Part shown: in pieces, positions 23,793-24,248 of the stretch | Layout of the letters: the number at the start of each line of letters is the position of its first letter | Position numbering within the stretch: position 1 is the first letter of the stretch | Translations under genes and position numbers: made by a program | The notes under the pieces: generated by a model | The model's input: the letters and a program-made list of their open reading frames with translations, nothing else | Told to the model about the DNA's origin: nothing | The model's database searches: none | Origin: Amphibacillus indicireducens | Lineage (GTDB): Bacteria > Bacillota > Bacilli > Bacillales > Amphibacillaceae | Assembly (NCBI RefSeq): GCF_039539605.1 | Contig: NZ_BAABDL010000152.1 | Location: 1-24,248 of the forward strand | Direction: 5' to 3' | Length of the DNA stretch: 24,248 nucleotides

Positions 23793-24165
23793 CATACGAA
23801 TAGGGGTTATCGTGACATTTCAATCGCTATTTTCATTTGAAAGCATACGAATAAGGACTATTGGTATCATTTCAACCGCTGTTTTTGTTTGAAAACATAC
23901 GAATAGGGGCTATTCGTGTCATTTCAACCGCTGTTTTTGTTTGAAAACATACGAATAGGGGTTATCGTGACATTTCAATCACTATTTTCATTTGAAATCA
24001 TACGAATAAGGACTATTGGTATCATTTCAACTGTTATTTTTGTTTGAAAGCATACGAATAGGAGCTATTCGTGTCATTTCAGCCGATGTTTTTGTTTGAA
24101 AACATACGAATAAGGGTTATTCGTGTCATTTCAACGGCTGTTTTGTTTTGCAAGCATACGAATAG
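23793..24165. repeat. 51-52 bp tandem repeat array with a 155-bp higher-order period
   Basis: CATACGAAT starts at 23793, 23844, 23896, 23948, 23999, 24051, 24103 and 24155: seven full units and a stub. Units 1-3 differ from one another but recur as units 4-6, so the array has a 155-bp three-unit period (23793 to 23948). Many units hold two inverted repeats: ACGAATA with TATTCGT around GGGGC or a close variant, and TTTCAA with TTGAAA. No coding frame runs through. It lies upstream of the pcrB promoter and ends against the group II intron. The equal spacing without unique spacers rules out CRISPR. Confidence 0.9.
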
Positions 24166-24178
24166 AATATTTCCAAAA

Positions 24179-24248
24179 ATTGAGATAGGGGGAGGTGACT
24201 AACCTCCGTCCCTCTCACACCACCGTACATACGGTTCTCGTATACGGC
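24179..24248 (-). ncRNA. 3' end of a group II intron (domains V and VI), cut by the window edge
   Basis: The minus strand reads GCCGTATACGAGAACCGTAT then GTACGGTGGTGTGAGAGG, the domain V pattern: CCGTA pairs with TACGG, TACG with CGTA, and a 2-nt TG bulge lies between. Domain VI follows as the hairpin GGAGGT/ACCTCC (24191-24207) and a CCCCCTATCTCAAT end with an AY-type terminus. The 5' part and any reverse transcriptase would lie beyond the right edge. Group II introns are self-splicing retroelements. The family call rests on recalled bacterial domain V sequences. Confidence 0.8.

Noticed and set aside
23793..24165. CRISPR array
   Set aside because: The whole 51-52 bp unit is repeated, with no unique spacers and no cas genes nearby.

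Overview
The window looks like a low-GC Firmicutes chromosome, most likely Bacillaceae. The evidence is the minus-strand housekeeping block pcrB-pcrA-ligA-camS, gatC-gatA-gatB, dgkB and rlmD. This order resembles the B. subtilis pcrB-pcrA-ligA-yerH ... gatCAB ... yerQ-yefA neighbourhood. Strong purine-rich ribosome sites and TG-extended -10 promoters fit the same assignment. I cannot name the species.

Layout from right to left, the direction of transcription. The right edge (about 24179-24248) is the 3' end of a group II intron (domains V and VI). It abuts an array of eight CATACGAAT-containing units of 51-52 bp (23793-24165) that also has a 155-bp three-unit period. Then comes an operon for lipid synthesis, DNA repair and a lipoprotein (pcrB, pcrA, ligA, camS), followed by gatCAB (tRNA-dependent amidotransferase) with its own promoter and a clear terminator. 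dgkB (lipid kinase) has a terminator overlapping its stop codon. A six-unit, exact 20-bp-period repeat lies between dgkB and rlmD (23S rRNA methyltransferase).

Left of rlmD the character changes to AT-rich accessory DNA. It starts with a 495-bp gene-free stretch, a Gfo/Idh/MocA oxidoreductase and a FrnE-type DsbA protein. Copies of a roughly 52-bp sequence lie at 11349-11400 and 9839-9890. Next is a rearranged type I restriction-modification/defence locus: a half-size hsdS overlapping a full hsdR behind a good promoter, a stand-alone SIR2-domain gene, a two-TRD hsdS, and a tyrosine recombinase on the plus strand. No hsdM is present in the window.

The most unusual structure is around the SIR2 gene (3130-4695). 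On each side lies the 3' end of an hsdR followed by a fragment of what looks like a rhuM-family gene. On the right the hsdR is intact with a short rhuM-like tail. On the left is a decayed hsdR tail followed by an internally deleted rhuM that overlaps hsdS. This suggests that two related hsdR-rhuM modules were joined with the SIR2 gene between them.

A second unusual structure is at the far left. The recombinase gene is bracketed by an imperfect 17-bp inverted repeat, and the same motif occurs in the middle and at the truncated 3' end of hsdS. This is the arrangement expected of a specificity-switching (hsdS shuffling) module, or of one that has decayed.
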